A DNA stretch of 64,000 bases from Azoarcus sp. PA01 (GTDB lineage: Bacteria; Pseudomonadota; Gammaproteobacteria; Burkholderiales; Rhodocyclaceae), in contig LARU01000004.1 in assembly GCA_001274695.2 (NCBI GenBank), positions 248,001-312,000 of the forward strand. Reading direction: 5' to 3'. Every line of letters begins with the position of its first letter. Position 1 is the first letter of the stretch. The notes beneath the pieces were generated by a model. The model was given only the letters and a program-made list of their open reading frames with translations. It was not told the origin of the DNA and did not search any database. Positions 16,025 through 26,083 of this stretch are shown here, in pieces. The position numbers were made by a program, and so were the translations under genes.

Positions 16025-17575
16025 TTATTCGCGCGGCCCGGCGAACGGTGCGGGTTCGCGCGGCTCGGCGCTTTCCTTGCGGCGTTCGGGGAACAGCGAG
16101 TTGCGCGTCACGCCGGTCGACGAGTCGTTACCGAACGTGAAGCCGTTCTGGCCCTGGAAGGCGTGGTAGTCGTCGAGGCGGATTTCCTCGTGTGCGGTCG
16201 GCACGACGAAGCGGTCTTCGTAGTTCGCGATCGCCAGATAGCGGTACATCTCCTTCGCGATGGCTTCGTCGATGCCGGCGCGCTGCAGCGGCCCGACGTC
16301 CGGCTTGCCTTCGACGTGGATCGAGCGCATGTAGGAGCGCATCGCGAGCAGACGGTTGAGTGCCCCGGTGATGTATTCCGTTTTGCCAGCGGTCAGCAGG
16401 TTCGCCAGATACTGCACCGGCAGGCGCATCGCCTCGGCCTTCGGGATCACGCCGTCGGCTTCGGTCGGCAGCGTCTTCTGGTCGATCTGCGACTGCACCG
16501 GGGAGAGCGGCGGCACGTACCAGATCATCGGCAGCGTGCGGAATTCGGGGTGCAGCGGGAACGCGATCTTCCACTCGACGGCCATCTTGTAGATCGGCGA
16601 CTTCTGCGCCGCGTCGATCCAGGTCTGCGGCACGCCGTCCTTCAGCGCCTGCGCGATGATGGCCGGATCGTACGGGTCGACGAAGAGGTCGAGGTGGGCC
16701 TTGTACAGATCCTGCTCGTTGTCGGTCGAAGCGGCGTCCAGCAGCTTGTCGGCGTCATAGAGGATGATGCCGTTGTAGCGGATGCGGCCGACGCAGGATT
16801 CCGAGCACACGGTCGGCAGACCCGACTCGACGCGCGGGTAGCAGCCGATGCACTTTTCCGCCTTCGACGATTCCCAGTTGAAGAACACTTTCTTGTACGG
16901 GCAGCCGGAGATGCACATCCGCCAGCCGCGGCAGCGGTCCTGGTCGGCGAGCACGATGCCGTCTTCCTCGCGCTTGTACAGTGCGCCGGACGGGCAGGAG
17001 GCGACACAGGCGGGGTTGATGCAGTGGTTGCAGATGCGCGGCAGATACAGATGGAAAGTGTTCTCGAACTGCTTGTACATCTCCTTCTGCATGTTGGCGA
17101 AGTTGGCGTCCTGCGCGCGGGCGGCGAATTCGCCCGCGAGGTCGTCTTCCCAGTTCGGCCCCCACGTGATCTTGTCCATTTTCTGGCCGGTGATCTGCGA
17201 CACCGGGCGCGCCGTCGGCGCAGCTTCCGACAGCGGGGCGTTCTGCAGCCGCGCGTAATCGTACGTGAACGGCTCGTAGTAGTCGTCGATTTCCGGCATG
17301 TTCGGGTTGGCGAAAATCTGCACGATCTTCTTCAGCCGGCCGCCGGCTTTCAGTTCGAGCTTGCCGTTGACCTTTTCCCAGCCGCCTTTCCACTTTTCCT
17401 GGTTTTCCCACTGCTTCGGGTAGCCGATGCCGGGCTTCGATTCAACGTTGTTGAACCAGGCGTATTCGATGCCCTTGCGGTTCGACCAGACGTTCTTGCA
17501 GGTCACCGAGCAGGTATGGCAACCGATGCATTTGTCGAGGTTGAACACCATCGCGAATTGCGCGCGGATTTTCAT
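16025..17575 (-). CDS. narH: NarH, iron-sulfur subunit of nitrate reductase
   Basis: The 516-residue protein has four Cys clusters: CIGCHTCSVTC near the N-terminus, CNHCINPACVASCP, CRGWRMCISGCP (the Trp-containing cluster of NarH) and CIGCYPRVESG. It carries electrons from NarI to NarG on the cytoplasmic side. AGGAGAAACGC precedes the ATG. The gap to narG is 157 bases and is structured, unlike the other tight joints of the operon. Confidence 0.96.
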   Translation of the reverse strand: MKIRAQFAMVFNLDKCIGCHTCSVTCKNVWSNRKGIEYAWFNNVESKPGIGYPKQWENQEKWKGGWEKVNGKLELKAGGRLKKIVQIFANPNMPEIDDYYEPFTYDYARLQNAPLSEAAPTARPVSQITGQKMDKITWGPNWEDDLAGEFAARAQDANFANMQKEMYKQFENTFHLYLPRICNHCINPACVASCPSGALYKREEDGIVLADQDRCRGWRMCISGCPYKKVFFNWESSKAEKCIGCYPRVESGLPTVCSESCVGRIRYNGIILYDADKLLDAASTDNEQDLYKAHLDLFVDPYDPAIIAQALKDGVPQTWIDAAQKSPIYKMAVEWKIAFPLHPEFRTLPMIWYVPPLSPVQSQIDQKTLPTEADGVIPKAEAMRLPVQYLANLLTAGKTEYITGALNRLLAMRSYMRSIHVEGKPDVGPLQRAGIDEAIAKEMYRYLAIANYEDRFVVPTAHEEIRLDDYHAFQGQNGFTFGNDSSTGVTRNSLFPERRKESAEPREPAPFAGPRE

Positions 17576-17732
17576 GCGTTTCTCCTGATACTTGATCCGT
17601 TGGGCGAGGGCGGAGTGCCGCTCCCGCCGGGTGGGGTGTCTACTCCGCCGGGCTGCGGAACTCGCGCCCTTCGGGCGCTCAGACAGTCCTCGCCCGGCTC
17701 CGCAGACATCCCACCCTCTGTACGTTGGGTGC
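17576..17732 (-). other. Structured narG-narH spacer
   Basis: This spacer contains several inverted repeats: GCGCCC-TTC-GGGCGC at 17664-17678, GGGCGAGG at 17602-17609 with CCTCGCCC at 17688-17695, and a 12-base pair with one mismatch at 17630-17641 and 17704-17715. The last two cross, so the folds are alternative or pseudoknotted. No gene is visible in it. Confidence 0.6.
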
Positions 17733-20700
17733 TTACCGTGGGCCCACTCCGGCCGGATTCCGCTGCTGCTCGCGTTCCGGCGTCAGCGGCCGTTCCAGCC
17801 AGTCGATGTCCTGATCCGCGACCTTGTGCAGCACGACCACCTCGTCACGCTGGCAGCCCACCGTACCGTAGTAGTTGAAGCTGTACGCGAGCTGGGCGTA
17901 GCCGCCGACCATGTTGGTCGGCTTGACGATCACGCGCGTCACCGAGTTCAGGATGCCGCCGCGCTTGCCGGTCGAAGGCGAGCCGGGGACATTCACCGTC
18001 TTTTCCTGGGCGTGGTACATCAGCGCCATGCCGCGCGGCACGCGCTGCGACACCACGGCACGCGCCATCGTCGCGCCGTTCGCGTTGATCGCCTCGACCC
18101 AGTCGTTGTCGCTCAGGCCGATTTCCTTCGCATCGTCTTCCGACACCCACACGTACGGGCCGCCACGGAACAGCGACAGCATGCGCAGGTTGTCCTGGTA
18201 CGACGAGTGGATACCCCACTTGGAGTGCGGCGTGATCCACGACAGCGTCAGGTGCGGCTTGCGGCGCACCGAGTCGGGAATCACGTTGTGCGCCTTCATA
18301 TCGACCGGCGGACGATAGGCGCAGAAGCCTTCGCCGAAGTCGAGGAACCACTCGTGATCCTGGTAGAAGTGGGCGCGGCCGGTCAGCGTGCGGAACGGGA
18401 TGTGCTCATGGATGTTCGTGTAGCCGGCGGTGTAGCTGACCGTCTCCGACTCGATCCCGGACCACGTCGGCGCAGTGATGATCTTGCGCGGCTGGGCCTG
18501 GATGTCGCGGAACGTGATCTTGTCCTCGTGGCGGCCGGCATACAGGTGGTGATGGTCGATGCCGGTCTTCTTCGACAGCGCCGACCACGACTTGTGCGCG
18601 ACTTCACCGTTGGTTTCCGGCGCCATGCGCATCACCGCATCGCACACCGAGATGTCTTCCTCGAGCGACGGCATGCCGAACGAGATACCCGGCAGCTTCA
18701 CCGTGTAGTTGCACTTCTTGAGCTCTTCGTATTCCTGATCGGTGTTCCAGTCGATGCCCTTGACGTTGTTGCCGAGCTTGGTCATCAGCGGCCCCAGCGC
18801 AATGTACTTGCGATAGGTGTTCGCGAAATCGCGTTCGACGAGCTTGAGCAGCGGCAGCGTCTTGCCCGGAACCGGCTCGCATTCGCCGCGCTTCCAGTCC
18901 TTGATGCCGCCCATCGGCTGCGCCAGTTCGAACGGCGAGTCATGCTGCATCGGCAGCGCGACGATGTCCTTGACGACGCCCAGGTGCTTCTCGGCGAGGT
19001 CGGAGAAGGTCTTCGCGATCGTGCGGAAAATCTGCCAGTCCGACTTCGACTCCCAGCCCGGCGTCACGGCTTCCGACAGCGGGTGGATGAACGGATGCAT
19101 GTCGGTGGTGTTGAGGTCGTTCTTCTCGTACCACGTGGCCGTCGGCAGGATGATGTCCGAGTAGGCGCCGGTCGAGTTCAGGCGGAAGTTGATGTCCACC
19201 ATCAGGTCGAGCTTGCCGACCGGAGCTTCGCCGTGCCACTTCACTTCCTTCGTGCCGGCGCCGTCGCCGCCTTCCTGCAACACGCCGTTCTGCGCACCGA
19301 GCAGGTGCTTGAGGAAGTACTCGTGACCTTTCGCCGACGAGCCGATGAGGTTCGCGCGCCACACGAAGAGGTTGCGCGGCCAGTTTTCCGGCGCGTCCGG
19401 ATCGGCGAACGCGACGTCGAGCTTGCCGGACTTGAGCTCATCGACGATGTACTGCGCGACTCCGGCCTCGTCCTTCGCGCCGGCCTTCTCGGCCGAGGCG
19501 ACGAGTTCGAGCGGGTTGCGGTTGAAGTGCGGCGCCGACGGCAGCCAGCCCAGGCGGGTGGCGACGACGTTGTAGTCGGCGAGCTTGTAGCCCTTGTACT
19601 TGCCCTTCGCCGCCGGCTGCAGCAGCTCGTCGGCGTCGACCGCTTCGTAGCGCCACTGGTCGGTGTGGAAATACCAGTACGACGTCGAGTTCTGGTGGCG
19701 CGGCGGACGCTGCCAGTCGGTCGCGAACGCGATCGGTGCCCAGCCGGCCTGCGGACGCAGCTTCTCCTGACCGACGTAGTGCGCCCAGCCACCGCCGCTC
19801 TGACCGACACAGCCGCACATGTGCAGCAGGTTCATGATCGACCGGTACTGCATGTCGTTGTGGTACCAGTGGTTGATCGCCGCGCCCATGATGATCATCG
19901 ACTTGCCGCGCGTCTTCGACGCGTTGCTGGCGAACTCGCGACCGGTACGCTCGATGTCGGCGGCCTTGACGCCAGTGACTTTCGCTGCCCACGCGGGAGT
20001 GTAGGCAACCGACGAGTCGTCGTACGAGCGGGCGACGTTGTCGCCGCCGAGGCCGCGGTCGATGCCGTACTGCGCGACCTGCATGTCGAACACCGAAGTG
20101 ACATACACGGTTTCGCCCGACGCGAGCGTCAGCTTGCGCACCGGCACGTTGCGGTACAGCAGGCCCGGTTCACCCGGCTGGAAGTGCGGGAAACCGACCG
20201 GCACGACTTCGTCGCTGGCCTCGATGCACGACAGCTCGGCTTCGATCTCGTCCTGCGTCGCGGCGTTCTTCGCCAGCAGGTTCCACTTGCCTTCCTCGCC
20301 CCAGCGGAAGCCGATCGAGCCGTTCGGCGCGACGTACGCCTTGGTGCGTGCGTCGTAGACGATCGTCTTCCAGTCGGGGTTGTTCGCTTCGCCGAGGCTG
20401 CCTTCGAAGTCGATCGCGCGCAGGTTGCGGTCCGACACGTAGCCGTCGCCGAACGGACGCAGGATCACCTGCATCGGCAAGTCGGTGTACTTGCGCGCGT
20501 ATTCGGCGAAGTAGGGGTCCTGGCGGTCGATGAAGTATTCCTTCAGCGCGACGTGGCCCATCGCGAGGAACGCGGCTGCGTCGGTGCCCTGCTTGACCGG
20601 CATCCACAGGTCGGCGAACTTCACGTATTCCGCGTAGTCCGGCGCCATCGACACGATCTTCGTGCCTTTGTAGCGCACTTCGGTAGCGAAGTGGGCGTCG

Positions 20701-21488
20701 GGGGTGCGCGTCATCGGCAGGTTCGCGCCGGTGATGATGATGTAGGTCGAGTTGTACCAGTCGGCCGCTTCGGGCACGTCGGTCTGCTCGCCCCAGGTCT
20801 GCGGGCTCGCCGCCGGCAGGTCACAGTACCAGTCGTAGAACGAGCCGCACGCGGCGCCGATCAGCGACAGGTAGCGCGCACCGGCCGCGTAGGAGATCAT
20901 CGACATCGCCGGGATCGGCGAGAAGCCGTAGATGCGGTCCGGACCCCACTTCTTGATCGTGTAGATGTTCGCCGCGGCGATGATCTCGTTGACTTCCTGC
21001 CAGTCGGTGCGCACGAACCCGCCGAGACCGCGCACGGTGATGTACTGGTCGCGCTTGGCGTTGTCGGCCTGGATCGCTGCCCACGCTTCGACCGGATCCT
21101 TGCCCGTCTTGCGCTCGGCGCGATACAGCTCGAGCAGCCGGCCGCGGATCATCGGATGCTTGATGCGATGCGGCGAATAGAGGTACCACGAGAACGATGC
21201 GCCGCGCTGGCAACCGCGGGGTTCGTGGTTCGGCAGGTCTTCACGCGTGCGCGGGTAGTCGGTCTGCTGCATCTCGAACGACACCAGACCGTTCTTGACG
21301 AAGATCTTCCACGAACAGCCGCCGGTGCAGTTCACGCCGTGCGTCGAACGCACGACCTTGTCGTGACGCCACCGGTTGCGGTAGGCGTCTTCCCAGTTGC
21401 GATCTTCGTTCGTGACGATGCCGTGGCCGCCGGCGAAGGTGTCCTTCACCTTGTCGAAGAACTTCAGTCGGTCGAGAAAATGACTCAT
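17733..21488 (-). CDS. narG: NarG, molybdenum catalytic subunit of nitrate reductase
   Basis: The 1251-residue protein is the usual length for NarG. The N-terminal iron-sulfur motif is HGVNCTGGCSW with a later Cys in PRGCQRG. The molybdenum-binding Asp lies in YIIITGANLPMTRTPDAHF-type sequence of the Mo-bisMGD fold. There is no Tat signal, so it faces the cytoplasm as expected for membrane-bound Nar. It reduces nitrate to nitrite. GGAG lies upstream of the ATG, and narK2 ends 57 bases before. Confidence 0.97.
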   Translation of the reverse strand: MSHFLDRLKFFDKVKDTFAGGHGIVTNEDRNWEDAYRNRWRHDKVVRSTHGVNCTGGCSWKIFVKNGLVSFEMQQTDYPRTREDLPNHEPRGCQRGASFSWYLYSPHRIKHPMIRGRLLELYRAERKTGKDPVEAWAAIQADNAKRDQYITVRGLGGFVRTDWQEVNEIIAAANIYTIKKWGPDRIYGFSPIPAMSMISYAAGARYLSLIGAACGSFYDWYCDLPAASPQTWGEQTDVPEAADWYNSTYIIITGANLPMTRTPDAHFATEVRYKGTKIVSMAPDYAEYVKFADLWMPVKQGTDAAAFLAMGHVALKEYFIDRQDPYFAEYARKYTDLPMQVILRPFGDGYVSDRNLRAIDFEGSLGEANNPDWKTIVYDARTKAYVAPNGSIGFRWGEEGKWNLLAKNAATQDEIEAELSCIEASDEVVPVGFPHFQPGEPGLLYRNVPVRKLTLASGETVYVTSVFDMQVAQYGIDRGLGGDNVARSYDDSSVAYTPAWAAKVTGVKAADIERTGREFASNASKTRGKSMIIMGAAINHWYHNDMQYRSIMNLLHMCGCVGQSGGGWAHYVGQEKLRPQAGWAPIAFATDWQRPPRHQNSTSYWYFHTDQWRYEAVDADELLQPAAKGKYKGYKLADYNVVATRLGWLPSAPHFNRNPLELVASAEKAGAKDEAGVAQYIVDELKSGKLDVAFADPDAPENWPRNLFVWRANLIGSSAKGHEYFLKHLLGAQNGVLQEGGDGAGTKEVKWHGEAPVGKLDLMVDINFRLNSTGAYSDIILPTATWYEKNDLNTTDMHPFIHPLSEAVTPGWESKSDWQIFRTIAKTFSDLAEKHLGVVKDIVALPMQHDSPFELAQPMGGIKDWKRGECEPVPGKTLPLLKLVERDFANTYRKYIALGPLMTKLGNNVKGIDWNTDQEYEELKKCNYTVKLPGISFGMPSLEEDISVCDAVMRMAPETNGEVAHKSWSALSKKTGIDHHHLYAGRHEDKITFRDIQAQPRKIITAPTWSGIESETVSYTAGYTNIHEHIPFRTLTGRAHFYQDHEWFLDFGEGFCAYRPPVDMKAHNVIPDSVRRKPHLTLSWITPHSKWGIHSSYQDNLRMLSLFRGGPYVWVSEDDAKEIGLSDNDWVEAINANGATMARAVVSQRVPRGMALMYHAQEKTVNVPGSPSTGKRGGILNSVTRVIVKPTNMVGGYAQLAYSFNYYGTVGCQRDEVVVLHKVADQDIDWLERPLTPEREQQRNPAGVGPR

Positions 21489-21545
21489 TGCTTGCTCCTG
21501 TGATTCTGCGATTCGTAATCGGTCGGATTTCTGAAAGGAAAGGGG

Positions 21546-23237
21546 TCAGGGGTTGCGGATGTAGGCGTTCTTGCGCAGATAGAACCACCAGTTGAGGACA
21601 AGGCACGCCGCGTAGAACACCGCGAAGCCGTACATCGCGTTTTCCGGCGTGCCGGCCTTGATCTGCCCGCCGATGACGACCGGCGCGATGAAGGAACCGT
21701 AGGCCGCGACCGCTGAGGTCCAGCCGAGTACCGGGCCGCGCTGGTCCTGGTCGAAGACGAAGCCGACGGTGCGGAAGGTCGAGCCGTTGCCGATGCCGGA
21801 CGCCGCGAACAGCAGGATGAAAAGCAGCATGAAGGCGAGGAAGTAGCTCTCGGGCGTCGCCGACTGGTAGGCGAGATGCATCACGTAGCCGGTCACTGCC
21901 GATGCGCCGACGAGCACGACCGAGATCACTTGCGTGACGATCGAGCCGCCGAGCTTGTCGGAGATCCAGCCGCCGACCGGGCGGATCAGCGCGCCGACGA
22001 AGGGGCCGATCCACGCGTACATCAGCGCGGAAGGTGCGTTCGGGTTCTTCGCATGCACCCACGCGTTGGTCGCCGTATCGAACACGTGCGTGTTGCCGAA
22101 GATCACCGTGATCGACAGCGGCAGCGCCATCGAGAAGCCGATGAACGAGCCGAAAGTCACGACGTAGAGCGCGGTCATCGACCACGTGTGCTTGTTGCCG
22201 AAAATCGCGAACTGCTTGTTCAGGTTCGTCTTCATCTCGCCGGTCGCGACCGCTTTCAGCGCGAACAGCGTGCCGAAGATCACCAGCGGCAGCACGATCC
22301 ACATGCCGTTGCCGGCGAGCAGCCCCGAGCCGTTGGGCGCCGGCAGGTAGAGGTATAGGCCGAGGGCGGAGACGGCGAGCGCGATGCCGTACATCAGCAG
22401 GATCCGGCCCATCGCCGCACCGGTCGAGCCGATGTTCGGCGACACGGTCTTGAGGTTGTTCAGGCCGAACCAGCCGATCACCGCGAGCGGCACGAGCAGC
22501 AGCAGCCATACGAAGCCGGCGTTCTGCACATAGGTCGGGGTGCCGGCGGCGATCTTGCCGATCAGCGTCGCGGAATCCTTGGCGAGCGGGATCGCGTCGC
22601 CGCCGAGCGCGCCGAACAGGCCCAGCGTCATCACTGCGGGGATCAGGATCTGCGAGGTCGTCACGCCGAAGTTGCCGAGGCCGGCGTTCAGCCCCAGTGC
22701 CGTGCCCTGCAGGCGCTTCGGGAAGAACGTGCTGATGTTCGCCATCGAGCAGGCGAAGTTGCCGCCGCCGATACCGGACAGCAGCGCCATCAGCTGGAAG
22801 ACCCACAGCGGCGTGCTCTGGTCCTGCAGCGCGATGCCGGTGCCGAGGGCCGGGATGAGCAGCAGCGTGGTCGTCAGCCACACCGTGTTGCGGCCGCCGC
22901 ACAGGCGGATGAAAAAGGAGGCCGGGATGCGCAGCGTCGCCCCGGACAGGCCCGAGATCGCCGCGATCGAGAACAGCTGGTCGGGCGTGAAGGGGAAGCC
23001 CGCGTTGGCCATCTGCACCGTGATGATGCCCCACATCAGCCACACGGCGAAGCCGCACAGCAGGCTGGGGATCGAGATCCACAGGTTGCGGTTCGCGATG
23101 CGGCTGCCTTCGCGCGCCCAGAACTGCGCATCCTCGGGATGCCATTCGGCGATGTCCGGACCGCGCGGACGCTCTCCCGGGCTTACGCCGGCGGCTCCCG
23201 GAGTCGCGGCAATCGGACGCAGTTTTGCAGGTGCCAT
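21546..23237 (-). CDS. narK2: NarK2-type nitrate/nitrite transporter (MFS)
   Basis: The 563-residue protein has about twelve helices. Two nitrate-signature regions are near GIGGGNFACSMANISTFFP and GLNAGLGNFGV, and the conserved Arg appears in ATLRIPASFF. It resembles the E. coli NarK branch, thought to exchange nitrite for nitrate. An N-terminal cytosolic extension of about 45 residues is present. AGGAG precedes ATG 23237. It is second in the nar operon, 27 bases after narK1. Confidence 0.9.
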   Translation of the reverse strand: MAPAKLRPIAATPGAAGVSPGERPRGPDIAEWHPEDAQFWAREGSRIANRNLWISIPSLLCGFAVWLMWGIITVQMANAGFPFTPDQLFSIAAISGLSGATLRIPASFFIRLCGGRNTVWLTTTLLLIPALGTGIALQDQSTPLWVFQLMALLSGIGGGNFACSMANISTFFPKRLQGTALGLNAGLGNFGVTTSQILIPAVMTLGLFGALGGDAIPLAKDSATLIGKIAAGTPTYVQNAGFVWLLLLVPLAVIGWFGLNNLKTVSPNIGSTGAAMGRILLMYGIALAVSALGLYLYLPAPNGSGLLAGNGMWIVLPLVIFGTLFALKAVATGEMKTNLNKQFAIFGNKHTWSMTALYVVTFGSFIGFSMALPLSITVIFGNTHVFDTATNAWVHAKNPNAPSALMYAWIGPFVGALIRPVGGWISDKLGGSIVTQVISVVLVGASAVTGYVMHLAYQSATPESYFLAFMLLFILLFAASGIGNGSTFRTVGFVFDQDQRGPVLGWTSAVAAYGSFIAPVVIGGQIKAGTPENAMYGFAVFYAACLVLNWWFYLRKNAYIRNP

Positions 23238-23264
23238 GGAATTACTCCTGTTTCAGGGATTCGT

Positions 23265-24548
23265 TCACTTCGTTGCAGCCACGGGCGCGGTGCCGCCGTG
23301 CAGCACATCCGCCTCGCCGCCGTGCATCACGTCGGTGCGGCGCACTTCGGTCCAGTACATCCAGATCAGCGAGACCCACGTCACGCCGTAGAGCAGCATG
23401 AACGCGCTCGAGCGCACGCCGGTCAGGTCGAGCAGCGCGCCGAACATGATCGGCAGCAGGAAGCCGCCCAGTCCGCCGACCAGACCGACGATTCCCGATA
23501 CCGCGCCGATGTCGTGCGGGAACTCGTCCGAGATGTACTTGAACACCGAGGCCTTGCCGAAGGCCCATGCGACGCCGACGGTGAACATCAGCACGGTGAA
23601 GAACCAGACGTTGTGATGGATCGCGAAAGTCTTCGGACCGGCGACCGTCATGATCGTGAATTCGGTATGCGGGTAGGACAGCAGGAACAGGCACACCCAG
23701 GACACCCACATCACCCACCAGGTGACCTTGTGCGCGCCGAAGCGGTCCGAGAACCAGCCGCCGACCGCACGCAGCACGCCGCCCGGCAGCGAGAAACAGG
23801 CCGCCAGCAGCGCCGCGGTCTCGAGGCCGAGGCCGAATTCCGCGACGTAGTATTTCGTCATCCACAGCGCCAGCGCGACATAGCCGCCGAAAACGATCGA
23901 GTAGTACTGGCAGTATTTCCACACGCGCGGATTCTTCAGCACGCGCAGCTGGTCGGAGAACTTCACGCTCGACGAAACGCGGTGCTTCGGATCGTCGTAC
24001 GTGAAGAACCAGAACGCGATCGCGATGATCAGCATCGCCGCGGCGAACGCCTGCGGGACGAACTGCCAGCCGTAGGCAACGACCAGCGCCGGGGCGATGA
24101 ACTTCGTCAGCGCCGCGCCCGAGTTGCCGGCGCCGAACACGCCCATCGCGAAGCCCTGGTTCTTGCGCTCGAACCACCGCGCGCAGTACGCGATGCCGAC
24201 CGAGAACGAACCGCCGACCAGTCCGACGAACAGGCCGGCGACCAGGAACTGCCAGTATTGCGTTGCTTCGCTGATCAGGTAGATCGGCACGACCGTCGCG
24301 AGCATCAGCAGGAAGAACACCACCCGGCCGCCGAACTTGTCGGTCAGCAGTCCCAGCGGCAGACGCACCAGCGATCCGGTCAGCACGGGGGTCGCCGCGA
24401 GCAGGCCGAACTGGGTTTCATTGAGGCCCAACTGCGCCTTGATCGGAATGCCGATCACGGCGAACAGCATCCACGCGGCAAAGCACATCGTGAATGCCGT
24501 GGTGCTCATCACCAGAACCGAGAACTGCTTTTGACGTTGTGAGGGCAT
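23265..24548 (-). CDS. narK1: NarK1-type nitrate transporter (MFS)
   Basis: The 427-residue MFS protein has twelve helices and the motifs RLPLGLLTDKFGGR and GVFGAGNSGAALTKF of the NarK1 branch, thought to import nitrate with protons. ATG 24548 was chosen because GAGGAAGG stands just upstream. An earlier in-frame start would add 42 residues unlike the family. It is the first gene of narK1K2GHJI. The combination with NarK2 mirrors the fused NarK1-NarK2 of some denitrifiers. Confidence 0.9.
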   Translation of the reverse strand: MPSQRQKQFSVLVMSTTAFTMCFAAWMLFAVIGIPIKAQLGLNETQFGLLAATPVLTGSLVRLPLGLLTDKFGGRVVFFLLMLATVVPIYLISEATQYWQFLVAGLFVGLVGGSFSVGIAYCARWFERKNQGFAMGVFGAGNSGAALTKFIAPALVVAYGWQFVPQAFAAAMLIIAIAFWFFTYDDPKHRVSSSVKFSDQLRVLKNPRVWKYCQYYSIVFGGYVALALWMTKYYVAEFGLGLETAALLAACFSLPGGVLRAVGGWFSDRFGAHKVTWWVMWVSWVCLFLLSYPHTEFTIMTVAGPKTFAIHHNVWFFTVLMFTVGVAWAFGKASVFKYISDEFPHDIGAVSGIVGLVGGLGGFLLPIMFGALLDLTGVRSSAFMLLYGVTWVSLIWMYWTEVRRTDVMHGGEADVLHGGTAPVAATK

Positions 24549-24662
24549 GTTCCTTCCTCGAATGCGGAGCGGAGGTCGCTCCAGGCTGGGAGGAAGCGTA
24601 TGCCTTGCGGGATCTACCCGCCATTCGCCAAAAGCATGGGAAGGGGGTAGTTCGCGGCCCGG

Positions 24663-24688
24663 AGAACTAGTCATTTAGAACTAGTTCT
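24663..24688 (-). promoter_or_regulatory. Repeated AGAACTAG motif and palindrome upstream of narK1
   Basis: AGAACTAG occurs at 24663-24670 and again at 24677-24684, where it completes the perfect 12-base palindrome AGAACTAGTTCT (24677-24688). It lies about 115-140 bases before the narK1 start in a 270-base spacer. No convincing FNR box was seen there. NarL heptamer-like sequences are weak. The repeat may be an operator. Confidence 0.4.
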
Positions 24689-24820
24689 TGGGGCGTGCCG
24701 TTATGCCGGGCGACTGCCCAAGGGAGAAACCCGGAGGCCGCGGCGGTCCGGGCGCCGGAATGACGAAGGCCGCCCGGACGGCGGCCTTCGAGGTTTCCCG
24801 GGCCCGGGCGAGTTTCCGCT

Positions 24821-26083
24821 TCAGGCGCTGCGGGCGATACGGTACGCGCTGAGGACGCGTATCAGGTTGGCGAACAGCAGGCCGAATTCGAGCATCACCA
24901 GCACGCCCGCGGCCCGCACGATCAGCGTGCTGCCGCTGAGCGCGGCGACCAGGAGCACCGCGAGCGCCGCCGCGTGGGCGATCAGATGCTTGCGGATCGG
25001 CCCGTCCGGTTGCAGCTTTTTCATGTTCGGCGCTTTCATCCCCGCCTGCGACAGATGCAGCCACGCGAGGAACGGCACGATTTTGTAGAGCATGCCGACG
25101 ATCGCAGTGACGAAACCGCCGTGCAGGATCAGGATGCCGGCCACCACGGGCCATACGTCATGATCGAAGCGGTGCGCGGCGACGACGCACAGCAGTCCGG
25201 CAATCATGCACGACATCGCGAGCTGGAACGCGCGCGTCGTGTTGTCCGGAACCGAACGCCGGGAGCGGGTCTGCAGGCGCAGCGTCGTGTACGCAAACGC
25301 GCCGGACAGCGCGGCCAGCACGATCGCCAGAATGAATTCGAGCAGCGAAAACCCGGCGAGTACGGCTGCGCTCCAGGCGACGAGCGCGGCGCACGTCAGC
25401 AGCGCCCAGTAACGTGTCAGCTGGGCCGGATAATTCGGCGTGATCTGGAACATCGGCACGACGACCCAGCTCGTCGCGGCGAGCAGCAAACCCGACCCGC
25501 CGAGCCACGCCCAGCCGACATGCAGCTTGACGACGGTCGCCAGCGGCAGCGACAGCCCGCCCGACAGAATCATCGCCAGCGCCATCCCGAGCGTGGCCGC
25601 GATGCCAAAGCCGAGCAGCGCGAAGCGCAAGTCGCGCGGCGTGGCCTGGGCGATCGGTGTGCGTCGCAATCCATACCCCGCGGCCACCAGAAACACCGCG
25701 AACGTGATCCCCAGCAGCACGATCGCGGCGGTCAGGAACGGCGGCGAGCCCGCGCCGAGTCCCCACGTCAGGCTCGCCGCGCCTGTCGCGAGACCCACAT
25801 GGACGATTCCGGCGACGATTCGTGCGTTCGGGATCGCCGCCCCGGCCACCACCGGCAGGATCTGGAACAGCGCGCCGAACATGATGTTCAGCATGAACCC
25901 GACGGCGATCAGGTGGGTCAGCGCGAGCGCGCCGGGAGTCCATCGCGACCCGAGCAGGTCGGGAACGAACAGGAGCACCGCTCCTGCAAGCGCTCCGAAC
26001 AGCGGCCCGGTCAGGAAAAACCTGAGCGGCGTCGAGAACGTGGGTGCAGCTTCGTAGCTGAGGCTGAGGTCGGCGGTAGTCAT
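24821..26083 (-). CDS. Twelve-helix NnrS-like / heme-copper-oxidase-subunit-I-like membrane protein
   Basis: The 420-residue protein has about twelve hydrophobic helices and several intramembrane His residues (ALTHLIAVGF, KLHVGWAWLGG, LHGGFVTA, FLAWLHLSQ). This resembles the NnrS family of denitrification-linked heme/copper membrane proteins. Its ATG overlaps the DUF2249 stop as ATGA. Its operon partners and the upstream FNR-type box suggest a role in NO tolerance or in metal delivery for respiratory enzymes. The exact reaction is unknown. Confidence 0.7.
   Translation of the reverse strand: MTTADLSLSYEAAPTFSTPLRFFLTGPLFGALAGAVLLFVPDLLGSRWTPGALALTHLIAVGFMLNIMFGALFQILPVVAGAAIPNARIVAGIVHVGLATGAASLTWGLGAGSPPFLTAAIVLLGITFAVFLVAAGYGLRRTPIAQATPRDLRFALLGFGIAATLGMALAMILSGGLSLPLATVVKLHVGWAWLGGSGLLLAATSWVVVPMFQITPNYPAQLTRYWALLTCAALVAWSAAVLAGFSLLEFILAIVLAALSGAFAYTTLRLQTRSRRSVPDNTTRAFQLAMSCMIAGLLCVVAAHRFDHDVWPVVAGILILHGGFVTAIVGMLYKIVPFLAWLHLSQAGMKAPNMKKLQPDGPIRKHLIAHAAALAVLLVAALSGSTLIVRAAGVLVMLEFGLLFANLIRVLSAYRIARSA

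Noticed and set aside
12429..16169. A plus-strand open frame of more than 1200 codons antisense to narX, narI and narJ
   Set aside because: It mirrors the strong third-position GC of the genuine genes, has no family motif or ribosome site, and the minus strand codes for complete known proteins.
17592..21503. A plus-strand open frame of about 1300 codons antisense to narG
   Set aside because: Composition is Arg/Val/Asp-rich antisense sequence; narG on the other strand is complete and recognised.
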